Of a DNA stretch of 64,000 nt, positions 32,463 to 43,552 are shown piece by piece. Every line of letters begins with the position of its first letter. Within the stretch, counting starts at the first letter, position 1. The notes below the pieces were generated by a model. The model searched no databases, was not told where the DNA came from, and saw nothing but the letters and a program-made list of their open reading frames with translations. This stretch comes from Rhinopomastus cyanomelas (taxonomy: Eukaryota > Chordata > Aves > Bucerotiformes > Rhinopomastidae): assembly GCA_013400115.1 (NCBI GenBank), contig VXBP01008292.1, positions 62,001-126,000 of the forward strand, read 5' to 3'. The position numbers and the translations under genes were made by a program.

Positions 32463-33165
32463 GTTGCTGAAGTTCTGGAAGTCACGGAACTTGAGATCAG
32501 GGATGACAGAGTTGAGAGCCTGTGGGTTCAGATTACAGGGTTAGCTAACAAGGTCGACACTGTGCTTGGAGTGTGTTACAGACCACCCAATCAGGATGAC
32601 GAGGTTGATAAAATATTCTACAAACAACTGGAGGACATCTCACGATCACCTGCCTTAATTCTCTTAGGCGACTTCAATCTCCCAGATATTTGCTGGGAAC
32701 TTAACACAGCAGTGAGGAGGCAGTCTAGAAGGTTCATAGAGTGTACTGAGGACTGTTTCTGTCATAACTGGCCAGTGAGCCTACCAGGGGTGAGGCTTTT
32801 CTTGATTTGCTATTTGCAAATAGGGTAGACCTGGTGGGTGATGTGGTTGTCAGAGGTTGTCTAGGAGGCGGTGATCATGAAATGATTGAGTTTTCAATTA
32901 ATAGGGGAACAAAAAGAGGGGTCAACAAAACATCCAAACCTGACTTCCTTAGGGCAGATTTTGGTTTGTTCAAGGAATTGATTGGGAAAGTTCCTTGGGA
33001 GACAGCCTTTTGTGAAAAGGGGGTCCATGAGAGCAGGGTGTACTTCAGGAATGTATTCTCCAAAGCACAAAGCCAGGCCGTCCCTGTGTGTCGTAAGATG
33101 AGTCATAGGGGAAAAAGACCTGCATGAGTAAGGAAATTCTGAAAGAATTAAGTGAGAACTAAGCC
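32463..33165 (+). mobile_element. CR1 LINE 5' piece (endonuclease only)
   Basis: Plus-strand segment covering the middle and end of the ORF2 endonuclease domain up to the RGKRPA block that normally precedes the reverse-transcriptase region. It stops there: no RT, no 3' region and no octamer tail follow. CR1 copies normally keep the 3' end and lose the 5' end, so this piece must have lost its 3' part after insertion or be the remains of an inverted or recombined copy. Confidence 0.9.
32469..33130 (+). pseudogene. CR1 ORF2 endonuclease (APE/EEP) remnant
   Basis: The first frame (to about 32,828) encodes VLGVCYRPPNQDDEVDKIFY and LILLGDFNLPDICWELN, with the conserved GDFN motif that holds catalytic Asp and Asn. 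The second frame (from 32,807) encodes RVDLVGDVVVRGCLGGGDHE and MIEF; the normally invariant SDH reads GDH, keeping the Asp-His pair. The frame then continues FLRADFGLFKELIGKVPWET and ends at the RGKRPA block with a stop. At least one frameshift, between about 32,770 and 32,820, breaks it. It is the best endonuclease evidence in the window. Confidence 0.9.
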
Positions 33166-34456
33166 AGTTTTTGCAACTAAAGTAATGGGCATCAAATACA
33201 GAGGGAAAAGCTGAGAAACTTTGCCTCATCCCACAGGAGTCACCTATCACTGCTTTACACAGGAAAGCTTGCAGGATTCATGGAATGAAAGCTAGTCTTC
33301 AGTACAGCAGCAAGGAGAATCTGTGTAATCTTATGTGAGGAACTCCCACTAACTTTTCTGCGGTCTTTCACAGACAGTATTTGGTATATACCTGTGCTAA
33401 ACTGTTTTATGCAGCTGTGATTTTGTCATTTGCTGGCATGTTCAGAAGGTTTGTGTGCACATCTGCTTACGTATGCTGGAGTGTAAATATTTGAGGGGGT
33501 TATAGAAAAGGAAATGTGTTAACTGGGTATCAGTGTGTTACTGATTTAGTCCTCTGCGATGACAGATGGCTGTCTCCCAGCTTTGTTATTCCGTGGACTG
33601 TAGAGATTGTGTGCCACATGCCACACTGTACTGTGGCCATCGTGTAGCCTACTGTATGGGTTACACTGTGCACAACACATGTCACCATAGCAAACTCCAG
33701 ATGTTCATTAAGAATCTAAAAGCCCATAAATCCTCTTGTACAAGAGGAAGAGAGCTGATATTTCTGGCATAGCTGGGATTCATTTGAGTGTTGAGATGTC
33801 ACTTTCATCCTATGCAGCTTCACAGTGAAGATTGTTCTGACATCAACTGTTGGTCAGCCCTGAAGATCTACAGGAAAGGGGACTGTCCTTGATAGCTTAT
33901 TTTGATGGGTGGTTTTTTTTTTCCTAAAAAAATTGTTTTTGAATAAAACTGATGGAATAAGTTTTGCTGTAACCAGGTTAAGCACAGTGTTTCTAAGCTA
34001 CTGCAGTGTGACTCTTAGTCCTCTCCCCCTGCCCTGTTATAGAAATGTAGTCTCTGGTTGCCTCTGCAGAAGAGGATTATGCTCTTTGGACTATGTAGTG
34101 AAAAGTTCGCTGTGTTAAATACTGCAACCTTAAACAAGAATTAGCAACAGTATTCTGATTGTGATTTGTTTTAGGAGCTCCTCTGGCAATTGCTATTCAA
34201 AGTCTTGGCATTAAATTTGCCAAATTGCAGTCTCTGTTTCCATTCCATGTCTGAACAACAGTTTATTCCACAGGCTCGGTGCATGGCAATTATTACAGTA
34301 TTCAATTAGCCAGCAAATCTTGAGAGATTTGCTAATGAACATAGAAAATAAACATCCATTCTTCAAACTTCTCTGACATGCACATTCATTCAAGCCCTAA
34401 ATTACAGTTATGTAACATACAAAAAGCAGCCTCTGTGGTGATACACAGACACACAC
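33166..34456. other. Unassigned stretch
   Basis: No gene or recognisable repeat after the endonuclease piece ends; short open frames only. Confidence 0.4.
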
Positions 34457-34525
34457 ATCATTAGAGGTTGGAAGGGACCTCCAGGGGTCATCAGGTCCAA
34501 CCCCCCTGCTCAAGCAGGGTCATAA
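34457..34525 (-). mobile_element. Short old CR1 LINE 3' end
   Basis: The plus strand reads ATCATTAGAGGTTGGAAGGG, CATCAGGTCCAACCCCCCTG and CTCAAGCAGGGTCAT, the reverse complement of a CR1 terminus with the older CCTGCTTGAGCAGG form. About 70 bases. Confidence 0.85.
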
Positions 34526-35235
34526 ACTTACGATATTGCAGAGATGAGCTTTGTCCCTTGTAGAGCAGAAGCAGGCTCTTTATTCATGAGCCAGAGACCC
34601 AAGAGCCCACCAAATGTTAAGCATTGTCTTTCATGTGTGAAGTGGGGGCTGTGGAACTGATAGATGTAAGGTTATTTAGGACCATTGTGAGTGGAGATGC
34701 AGATTCACATTTCAAAATCCAAAGATGGTAAATAACAGTGGCCAAAGAGCATTCCTTGCTTTCTGTCTTACTGTAATGGAATTAGAAAAAATGTACATAG
34801 TTAGAGGAAGGTATTCCACATGCAAAGGGAGCTGTGTTTTCAGGATGTCTAACATAACTGCTGACAAGGAGAGTCTTAAAAGATTGTAAATTGTGCCTTT
34901 TTTGGGGCGGGAAGTTTCTTACATCAAGCTTCATAAAACAAAAACATTAGAGGCCCAGGGAAAAAACATGTAATCTATAACTAATCTCTATGATTTCAGG
35001 CAAATTAGAACAAATTTCTCACAAGGAGATAACCTAATAAATCACAGATCCTGTAAAGCACTCCGAATAAAGCAGTTACAGTATGCAACTGTGCAGGTGC
35101 CAAACATGGTGTATTGCTCCAGCACTGGATTCCTGAGCAAGGCTTTGCTGGTGTTCTGTTGATGTTTAAGCTTTTGGGAGATGACATATTTAACTCTGAG
35201 CGATAGAAACTGCGAAGCTATTTCAGTGAACAGAC
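34526..35235. other. Unassigned stretch
   Basis: No gene or recognisable repeat. Confidence 0.4.
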
Positions 35236-35372
35236 CACAGAATCACAGAACATTAAGGATTGGAAGGGACCTCAAAAGGTCATCCAATCCAATCTCCCTG
35301 CCAGAGCAAGATTCCCCAGATCAAGTTGCGCAGGAACAAGTTCAGGAGGGTTTTAAACGCCTCCAGAGAAAA
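35236..35372 (-). mobile_element. CR1 LINE 3' end, type I
   Basis: The plus strand reads CACAGAATCACAGAACATTA, AGGATTGGAAGGGACCTCAA and GAGCAAGATTCCCCAGATCA, ending at ACGCCTCCAGAGAAAA. A 5'-truncated type I terminus of about 135 bases, moderately diverged. Confidence 0.92.
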
Positions 35373-36369
35373 TTATGAACGAGGGGATGCAAAACAAAAC
35401 ACTGCAAAACTCCAGGTTTGACCCATATATTGAAATATAGAAAAATATCAACTGAACAGAGAAATCCCCTCTAAGGATGTTAATGTGTTCTGAAGGACTA
35501 CATCAGTAACACCAAGAAATCATCTCTGTTTTCAAATGTTCACGGCAAGGTTTTAGAGTTGCTTTTTGACTTGGTTCTGTTGTGAAGAATGACATGAAAG
35601 AAAAGCTCATGGAGAACTTTTTTGATGCAGAAAGGAATGGCTTATGAGTCTGTGCGTAGAGACTGGGGATATGCAGACTTCTCATTGTTCTTTTCTCAGT
35701 TGTTTCAACAAATGCTGTCAGATAAATTTTTGTAACCTTTCATTTTGGTCTAAATTTGTCTTGGCTTGTCTAAGTTTGGACCTTTGGGAGGAGGGGGCAG
35801 GTGGATGCAGTCCAGAGAAAATGTTGTGATTGAGGGTTACAACACTTGTGCTGCAGGAGGGTTGTAAGGATGGGAGTAATGCAGAGCAATTCCTGATGTT
35901 AAGGACATTCAGCAAAAATTGGAGTGTTCTAGGATCCCGTTCACAGAACAGTTTTAGGCCAGTCATCATAGAGTGAGTTTATCACATTGCTGCTTTTACA
36001 TGTGTTATGTTAAGTTTAAGTAATTCGAGGCCTGTGTTCAAATGCTTCAGCACACTTTGCAGTTGTAGGAGCATTTAACTTATTTACAAAGCCCCATTAA
36101 GTCTAGGACCTTTTATGCTATTGGACAGAAGAAAGAGCACGTTGAGAAATACAGAAGATGGTTTCCTTGGAACCCTGGGCTTCACACAGGTCTGCAAAAC
36201 TAGTGAGGTGTTTTGTAATAAGAGACAGATATTTTGAGGATTGTTTTCTCTCCTAGTTTTGCTACTGAGATAATTTGGTACTGTGTTCATTGTAGATCCC
36301 AATTCCATAATGTTTTGATTTATTTTTTTCTGCCTTATTACAGGGAATTATAGTTAGAAGTCCACATGG
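35373..36369. other. Unassigned stretch
   Basis: No gene or recognisable repeat. Confidence 0.4.
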
Positions 36370-36484
36370 TCAGGCTGGATAGAGCTTTGGGGAACCTGAT
36401 GTAGTTGAAGACACCCTGCTTACTGCAGGGAGTTTGAACTAGATGACCTTTAAAAGTCCCTTCCAACCCAATGCATTTTATTTA
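36370..36484 (+). mobile_element. CR1 LINE 3' end, type IV
   Basis: GTCAGGCTGGATAGAGCTTT, GAACTAGATGACCTTTAAAA and GTCCCTTCCAACCCAATGCA form a type IV terminus; the octamer tail has decayed to TTTTATTTAGAAG. Confidence 0.88.
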
Positions 36485-37739
36485 GAAGCTGGATAGCCCC
36501 TCACACACACAGACTGCACACTTGAAATTCACCTCCACTGTTTCCTGGTTCAGTCTGTTGCTGTCCAGGCTCTGACCTTGTGTCCCCATAAAGTAAACCG
36601 GACAGATAAAGTCTTCAGAAAACTTCCAGGCTTTGTTCAGCAAAGGGTGCAATTTGCTAAGCTGTTAGGTGATGACATGTCTCAACTGGGACTGTGTTGG
36701 GAGGAAGAATATAACAGACTGTGAAACATGTGAACAGTAGTTTACTCTCAGCGAAGAAGTTCCTTCCAATCTCTGATGTTCTGTGATTTTGTGAAAAGGC
36801 ACCATTTCTTAGCATTGCTCCAGCTTAACTCTGGGAGGGCAGCTTTGCACCAGATAGAACGAGCAGTACACAGATTCCAAAGGTGCTATCTCAATAATCA
36901 GAGTGTGGAACAAGAACCAAAGATGGACACACTACTGCAGTGGGAATTTAAAAATGACAGAAAATTGCTTTTCTCTGGGCAGGACCACGCAGGTTACAGT
37001 GCAATGGCTGTGCGTGGGGATGATAAGCAGTGGCATAGAGCTGGCAGTAGGCAGTTTGATGCAAAACTGCAGCCAAGGCAGTTGCCTGCAGCTGGGTTGA
37101 GCAACACTGAATCCTGCACTTCCTAAACCGTCTGATAGTCCCACATGCCACTTTTGTACCTGCAGCCAGGGTCCAGCAGTGCCCATCTCCTTCTTTGCGC
37201 TGGGCAATACTTTGGGTGCTCTCAGCTTCTTCCTCATTTCAGTTTCCACTATGCAGTGACAGACAATATCAGGCTTCTTCAGTGCTGCTTAGTGGGACAG
37301 GATAGGCACTTTACCCATAGCATCATCCCACTAGTGCAGAAGAGTCAAATGACTGGTCCCAAGCATGTAAGAAAATATTTGTTTAAGAAGAGGAGAGTTA
37401 TAGTTCAGAATTTTCCTGACAATTGCAGTAATTAAGTTGAATTACCCCAAAACCATAGAAACATATCAATTTTATGCCTGAAGGAAAGTTTCTTATTAAA
37501 AAGTAGTTTTGCTTGGTGTTTTATGTCTGGGGAATAACCACTTTAGCCACCCATAAACCACTGTGGTTTATTTTTTTCTCTATTATTACGTGTCAGCGAT
37601 ACTGAGGTAAAATATTAGAATCTGAGGCAACTCTAGAATACCTTTTCTTGCCCTGACCTTGTAACTGTTTCTTCATGGATTTGTGCTGTCTCATGGGTTG
37701 TCACCCTGGTTGTATATTTCCTTTAACCATGAAATGGTG
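36485..37739. other. Unassigned stretch
   Basis: No gene recognised. Overlapping open frames at 36,776-37,249 on both strands resemble nothing known to me. A 40-base CR1-end-like scrap near 36,757 is listed under rejected. Confidence 0.4.
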
Positions 37740-38660
37740 AATAAACTCAAATACTAGACCTGGACCACATGGAGGGACAGAGCCAGTCCTGAGCCCTGTT
37801 TGTCGGTTTATTGAGGCTTTTGACGTGATTGGGGGTTATCCTCGGCCAGATTACCTTGAGAAAGAGGGATTCAATAAAAGTCGGAATCTCTAGCGGGAGA
37901 AGCCAATAAGGGACGCAGTGGGGTTCAAATTGTGGGATCTTTCAATGTGGTGAAACCGGGAGTCGCACTCAGACCACAAGGAGCAACAGAGCAGCCTTTC
38001 TAGCTGTCGGGGCACCAAAATAAAAGTAAAAAAAAGGTGTCAACATGGCACCAGAGGAAGACCAGGCTACGGTCATCAGTGTGCATGGATGTGGGAACCC
38101 AAACAGAGGTCCCTCAGCAAGATGAGGCTATGCAGTTGTCAGGCAGGTGATTGATCTTAGCCCTGCCTTTTTTTGCTGAGGGTTTCTAGCCTGGCACAGG
38201 ACTGCTGTGGCTGGGCCCTGGCCCTGACGCTGGCCTGAACCCCAGCCCCACTGTGCTGCAAGGATTGATGTGGCATCTCCACATGGCCCTGACCCAGCTT
38301 GGCAGAGGTGGCACCAAAGAACCAAGTGCCGATCTACCTTCCCCCACCACAGAGCAGCCGTTCAGCAACCCATGGTGAATTGAGGGATTCTTCCTTTTCC
38401 CCTGGATCTGAGACAGAAGGACAGAGGAGAGGGAAGGGTCATGGAACTCTCTCAGCCACGTTTGCAGAGTGTAGGGGGGCCCCTACTGATGTGGCCATGC
38501 TGTCAGTCTCCATCTTGGGTCCTGCACATGGCCGGGGCCATGTGGCCGCTGCTGCCATCTTAGAGAGCACTGATCAGCAGGGAGAGAGACTGTTTGTCAT
38601 TTATACCACTGAGGAAAACTGGGGATGCTTTCAAGTATTGGGGAGAGAATGAGAATTCCT
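37740..38660. other. Unidentified GC- and CpG-rich block
   Basis: Base composition changes sharply here. About nine CpGs fall within some 235 bases (37,798-38,030: GTCGGTTT, GACGTG, CTCGGCC, GTCGGAA, TAGCGGG, GACGCAG, ACCGGGAGTCGC, GTCGGGGC), against very few in the flanks. An AATAAAAG lies near 37,875 and an A-rich ATAAAAGTAAAAAAAAGG at 38,020-38,037. Beyond 38,100 it stays GC-rich, with a perfect 8-bp inverted repeat around GG (ACATGGCC/GGCCATGT, 38,526-38,543). It could be a young insertion such as part of an LTR element, or a CpG-rich regulatory region. I cannot name it, and see no matching LTR pair. Confidence 0.4.
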
Positions 38661-39004
38661 TCATGTTTGGCTGAAGAAGCAGAAGGACTTGAGAATCCTT
38701 AAACCTTGGGCACGAAATACAGAGTCTGGGTTCTTTGTTTGAAAACATGTCTCCTACATAGAGGGATGCAGTTCAGGTGCTGAGGAATCAGGCCTGCACG
38801 ATGAGCTTTGAGCTACAGAAGCTACGGTGAAGAATTGAAGAATTCACTAGTCTGGACAGCCAAGGGTGTTTAACCTTGCTTAAACTTTTCCTCTTTTTTG
38901 AATACAATTATAGAGTTAGTAAACCTCTTCCATTTTCCCTAAGTTATCCATTGCCTGGCAAATTCTATTCTTGAAGCCCAAGATAACAGCATTCCAACAG
39001 GAAG
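38661..39004. other. Unassigned spacer
   Basis: Transition between the CpG-rich block and the long CR1 copy; no gene recognised. Confidence 0.35.
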
Positions 39005-40825
39005 GAAGTCAAGGAAGGGAGCCGGAAGACCTGTGTGGTTTAACAGGTAGCTGCTGGACAAACTCAAGAGGAAGAAGAAAGTCTAAGGGTCATGGAAGGA
39101 GGGGATGGCCACTTGGGATGATTATAAGGCTCTAGTGAAATGATGTAGGGACACAGCTACGAAAGTCAAGGCCCCCTTAGAATTAAACCTTGCAAGAGAG
39201 GTCAAAGGGCAACAAAAAAGTCTTCTTCAAGTACATTGCAGGTAAAACTCAAGCTAGATGCAATGTAGGCCCTCTCTGAAGACAGAGGATACAGAGAAAC
39301 TAGAGATATTGAACAACTTCTTTGCCTCTGTCTATAATTCTGGGGGCTGTCCTGATATAAAGCTGAAGACTTCTGAGGCCTCAGAGGAAGTTGAGACGAG
39401 ATGTTTGCCCTGGTTGATGAAGACTGGGTTAGGGATAAGTTGAGCAGACTGGATGTACATAAATCCATGGGCCCTGATGGGATGCACTCATGAGTGCTAG
39501 GGGAGACAGCAGAAGTCATTGCTAGGCCACTCCCCATCGTCTTTGCTAAGTCATGGGGAGCAGGATAGGTGCCTGGGGACTGAAAGATAGCAAATGTCAC
39601 TCCAATCTTCAAAAACATTAAGAAGGAGGACCCAGGTAACTATAGACTGGTAAGCATCACCTCCATCCCAGGAAAGGTGATGGATCAATTTATACTTGAT
39701 GCTGTCTCTAGGCACACCAAGGACAAGAGAGTTATTAGGGACAGTCAGCATGGCTTCACCAAAGGGGAGTCATGATTAACCAACCCGATAGCCTTTTATG
39801 AGGACATAACCAGGTGGATAGATGATTGCAGAGTGGTGGATGTGGTCTATCTTGACTTCAGTAAGCAGCATCTTCGCAGCCAAACTGAGACAACGTGGTC
39901 TCAATGATTGAGAAGCGGGGTGGGTTGTGAACTGGCTGTAGGACAGAAGACAGAGAGTAGCAGTCAGTGTGACAGAGTGAAGTTGGAGGCCTGTATCTAG
40001 TGGACTCCCTCAAGGATTGGTACTGGGACCAGTCCTGTTCAATCTATTCATTAATAGCTTGGATTAGGGATTAGGGTACACTGTCAGCAAGTTTGCTGAG
40101 GACGCAAAGCTGGGAGGAGTGACTGACACCCAGCAGACTGTGCTGCCATTCAGTGGGACCTGGACAGGATGGAGAGCTGGGCAGAGAGGAATTTTATGAA
40201 ATTTAACAAGGGCAAGTATAGAGTCTGGCATCTCTGCAAGAACAAGTCCAGGTACCAGTATAGGCTGGGGACTGACCTGTTGGAGAACAGTGTAGGAGAA
40301 AGGGACCTGGAGGTCCTGGTGGCCAGCAGGATGACCATGAGCCAGTAATGTGCCCTTGTGGCCAAGAAGGGGTGGATCAGAACAGGTTGTTTAGCAGATC
40401 AAGAGCTGTTCTCCTCTCTCTCTACTCTGCCCTGGTGAGACTGCATCTGGAATATTGTGTCCAGTTCTGGACCCCTCAGTTCAAGAAGGACACAGAACTT
40501 CTGGAGAAAGTCCAGCACAGAGCCACAAAGATGATGAAGGGAGTAGAACACCTTCCTGATGAGGAAAGACTGAGATAGCTGGGTCTCTTTGGCTTGGAGA
40601 AATGGAGTCTGAGGGGTGACCTCATTAATGTTTATAAATATGTGAAGGGCAGGTGACAGAAGAATGGAGCCAGGCTCTTCTCTGTGTCATCTAATGATAG
40701 GACGAGGGGCAATGGGTGTAAGCTTTAATATAGAAAGTTCCACAGTGATTCTGCTGTGGTAGGGGGATTGCACTAGATGATCTTTCAAGGTCCCTTCCCT
40801 AACGATTCTATGATTATATGATGCC
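39005..40825 (+). mobile_element. Longest CR1 LINE copy in the window, type I
   Basis: Starts in the ORF2 linker between endonuclease and reverse transcriptase (GCCGGAAGACCTGTGTGGTT) and extends through RT and C-terminal code to a type I 3' end (GGGGGATTGCACTAGATGAT, CGATTCTATGATTATATG). Two internal deletions are visible: one removes part of motif A near 39,865, the other removes about 200 bases of the 3' region near 40,745, where AAGTTCCACA joins GTGATTCTGCTGTGG. Another type I 3' end follows directly. Confidence 0.95.
39030..40640 (+). pseudogene. CR1 ORF2 linker and reverse transcriptase remnant
   Basis: The coding order is linker, fingers, palm, thumb and C-terminal part, with many stops and shifts. 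Recognisable blocks are KSMGPDGMH near 39,460, SQHGFTKG near 39,745, VVYLDFSK at about 39,842-39,865 (rest of motif A deleted), motif C with Asp-Asp changed (AAGTTTGCTGAGGACGC, KFAEDAKL, 40,089-40,112), and LLSLYSALVRLHLEYCVQFW (40,410-40,475). It is not functional and lacks the endonuclease domain. Confidence 0.92.
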
Positions 40826-41034
40826 AAAAAAATATGAGAAAAAACTTGAGGTCACAGAGCAGTAGAACAGGCTGCCCAGGGGAGTTGTTGAATCTCCTTG
40901 TCTAGAGATCTTTAAAACCCGCCTGGATGTGTTCCTGTGTGACTTGGTCTAGGTGATCCTGCTGCTACAGGGGGATTAGACTAGATGATCTTTCGAGGCC
41001 CCTTCCAATCCCTAATGTTCTGTGATTCTGTGAA
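40826..41034 (+). mobile_element. CR1 LINE 3' end, type I, directly behind another copy
   Basis: Begins in the AAAAAATATGAGAAAAAACT stretch next to the tail of the preceding copy, passes AACAGGCTGCCCAGGGGAGT, CCGCCTGGATGTGTTCCTGT and CTAGGTGATCCTGCTGCTAC, and ends CTAATGTTCTGTGATTCTG. The two copies are in the same orientation and of the same type. Confidence 0.92.
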
Positions 41035-41119
41035 TTTGGTTTGCATTAGCAGCAAGGTTGCGGGATGCTTTGAAGGACAAAATGCTTCGCTGTCCTCACA
41101 GAATGGGGGAGCTGAAAGG

Positions 41120-41626
41120 TCAACAGCCAGTCTTAAGCCAGCATATCAAGAGGTGATTCTCCCCCTTTTCTCTGTTCTTGTGCGACCTTGAATCCTGTGC
41201 CCAGTTCTGGTGTCCCCAACATCAAAAGCATATAGAATTGTTGGGAGTGATTCCAGAGAAGTACCTTTTCTATGAGGATTGGCTGAAACAGCTGGGGTTG
41301 TTCAGCCTAAGGAAGAGAAGACGCCAGGGTTGCCTTCCAATACCTGAAGGGAACCTCCAGGAAGGCTGGATAGGGACTTCTCCCAAAGGGCTCTAACAAT
41401 AGGACAAAGGGAAATGGTTTGAAACTGAAAGAGAGGAGGCTCAGGCTAGATCTCAGAAAGAAGTTCTTCTCTGCAAGAGTAGAGAAAGTCTGTAATCGAT
41501 TGTCTGGAGATGCTGTGGCTGCCCCCTCCTTGAAGGTGTCAGGGCCATGTTGGATGACGCCTTGAGCAATTCAGTCTGGTTGAGAGGCATCGCTGTCCAT
41601 GGCAGGGAGGTTTGAACTGGATGGCA
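41120..41626 (+). mobile_element. CR1 LINE 3' part, type IV, tail lost
   Basis: Starts near CAACAGCCAGTCTTAAGCC, encodes decayed EVILPLFSVLV and QFWCPQHQKHIELL segments, continues AGGGAAATGGTTTGAAACTG and GAGAGGAGGCTCAGGCTAGA, and reaches CATGGCAGGGAGGTTTGAAC and TGGATGGCAGC without the expected GGTCCCTTCC and octamer tail. The terminal 30 bases or so appear deleted. Confidence 0.9.
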
Positions 41627-42642
41627 GCTGCCTCCCTGCTAGGATTTATTCTTGTTTTCCTGCTGGCACTGCCTCAGTGCAACTGCAGGAAGTCTACATT
41701 CACAGTTCTCCATAACGTTGTGAAATTTATCTTGGCTACTTTTTTCTTTTGTGAATGGCTAATGAGACCTGTTCTGTATTAGCTACTCCCTGAAGTTGTT
41801 GCAAGGAAGCCACCAACTGTGTCTTTTAACGAAGAGCAGTTTTGGAGATGATAAGCATGGCTTCTGTAATAACTTGGCTGACTTAATTTACAAAAAATTA
41901 AATACACCCATTATTTATATGCCTATAACGGACAATAATGTTCTTGAAATCACATTCCCTGTATATTTTGGGGGAAGTTAGAGGTTCAAACCTGAACTTT
42001 CCAAGAGAAGAATTGACTGATAACAGTCTTCTAATTTATTTTGTTGAAATTTGCCATTTAGAAATTTGAGTTTATTGCCCATGCAAATAGCAGGTTAAGA
42101 TTCCTTTTCCCAAGCACAATTTCAGTAGCAGGATTTATTTAAAGTATTATATTGTCTTCGTTTCACTCACCACCGGAATCCAAAAAAATAAATCTGAAGC
42201 AGTGTATATTATGCTTATAACATTTACCTTCAGCATGGAAAGAAACAATGAATTCTGGAATAATTCCTGTGTTGAAGATTAAGACATCTCTGTTTGTCCC
42301 TGGCTTCATTGTTGTGTTTTACTTGAGGAAATTGTGTAATTGCTCTCAGCTTCAGTCTGTAAAACTAAGAAATGTGCGAAAGTACTGAGACACTGTTTCT
42401 CATAGAAGTACAAATCAAGTTAAGAGCAATGTTTTTAACTGCTAAATATACAGGACTCTACTTCGTGATAGTCAGTTTGTGTTGTATGTGATGCATTTAT
42501 ATTTTTTCCTTCATGCATCACTCTGATTTTTATAGTTGCCTTAATGATTGTGTAACTATCTGCAATGTAATTAGAAAACGAAGTTCAGCATGTGGTTTAT
42601 GAATGATTGTAAATGTCATTTGAGGGGTAGTTCTTGCCTGTA
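41627..42642. other. Unassigned AT-rich stretch
   Basis: CR1-free, AT-rich sequence; no gene recognised. Confidence 0.4.
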
Positions 42643-43005
42643 AATCATAGAATCATAGCATTGTTTAGGCTGGAAAAGACACTTCAGATCATCAAGTCCA
42701 ATCATTAACCCAACTGTGCCAAGCTCACCACTAACCCCTGTCCTTAAGCTCCAGATCTATATTACTTTGAAACACATCCAGGGATGATAAATTAATACCT
42801 CTCCCTGGGCAGCCTGTTCCAAGGCCTGATGAACCTTTCGATTAATAAGTTTTTCATAATGTCCAACCTAAACTTCACCTGGTGCAATTTGAGATCATAT
42901 CCTATAGTTCTGTCACTTGTTGCTTTTGAGAAGAGACAAACACCCACCTCTCTGTAACCTCCATTTGGATAATTGTAGGCAGCAAAAAGATCTTTCCTCA
43001 GCCAG
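42643..43005 (-). mobile_element. CR1 LINE 3' part, type III
   Basis: Minus-strand copy with a double octamer at its 3' end (AATCATAGAATCATAGCATT), then GGCTGGAAAAGACACTTCAG and the reverse complement of the 3' region and ORF2 C-terminal code. The minus frame 43,076-42,792 still reads LHQVKFRLDIMKNLLIERFI and RPWNRLPRE. Moderately diverged. Confidence 0.93.
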
Positions 43006-43552
43006 ACTCTGAATAACGCTGGGTGAAATGGCTCAAATAATTGTAAGTGGAGTGTGGGAATCCCAGCAGCTTCCAAGGCCCTGCTGCTGGAGGTGGTGAA
43101 GAGCTATACATTTGTGGAGAGAACAGAACAAGCAGAATGACAAGTAGCCCTACTGTTCTATCTTCAGAGGTATGCTTCTGTAGTGGGAAACTGAGTTGTC
43201 GCTTCCCAGGGACACAGCTAGGAGCTTGCCTAAACACTAAGTCCCTCACATGGTGGGGATTCCCCTCACAGCAGGTGATAAAAGGAGACTCAAACAGGGA
43301 CAGTGGCCACTGATCAATCACCACCACCTTACCACCTCCATTCATGGAATTGACTAGGAATATGTCTGGAGACACTGAGAAACCAAGGAATATGGGGGAA
43401 TCAGGCCATGCCAGGCATCACTGCAGTCTAGGCTGGTGATCTAGAACCATTATTGATGTCCTCTTTTTTCCCTTTCCTATGCTCTCTACAATTTGAGGAT
43501 GTGATCTGTTACCTAGTAAACTCAACATTTATATTGGTGTAGGTATCCTTGA
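43006..43552. other. Unassigned spacer
   Basis: No gene or recognisable repeat. Confidence 0.4.

Noticed and set aside
36757..36797. Forty bases resembling a type I CR1 end (TTCCTTCCAATCTCTGATGT, TCTGTGATTTTGTG)
   Set aside because: Too short and without the upstream GGATTGGACTAGATG block to call with confidence.
37875..38060. Primer-binding-site-like or tRNA promoter-like strings in the CpG-rich block (TGGTGAAACCGGGAGTCG, GGTTCAAATTG)
   Set aside because: Each fits only partly, spacing is wrong for a tRNA gene, and no LTR boundaries are seen.
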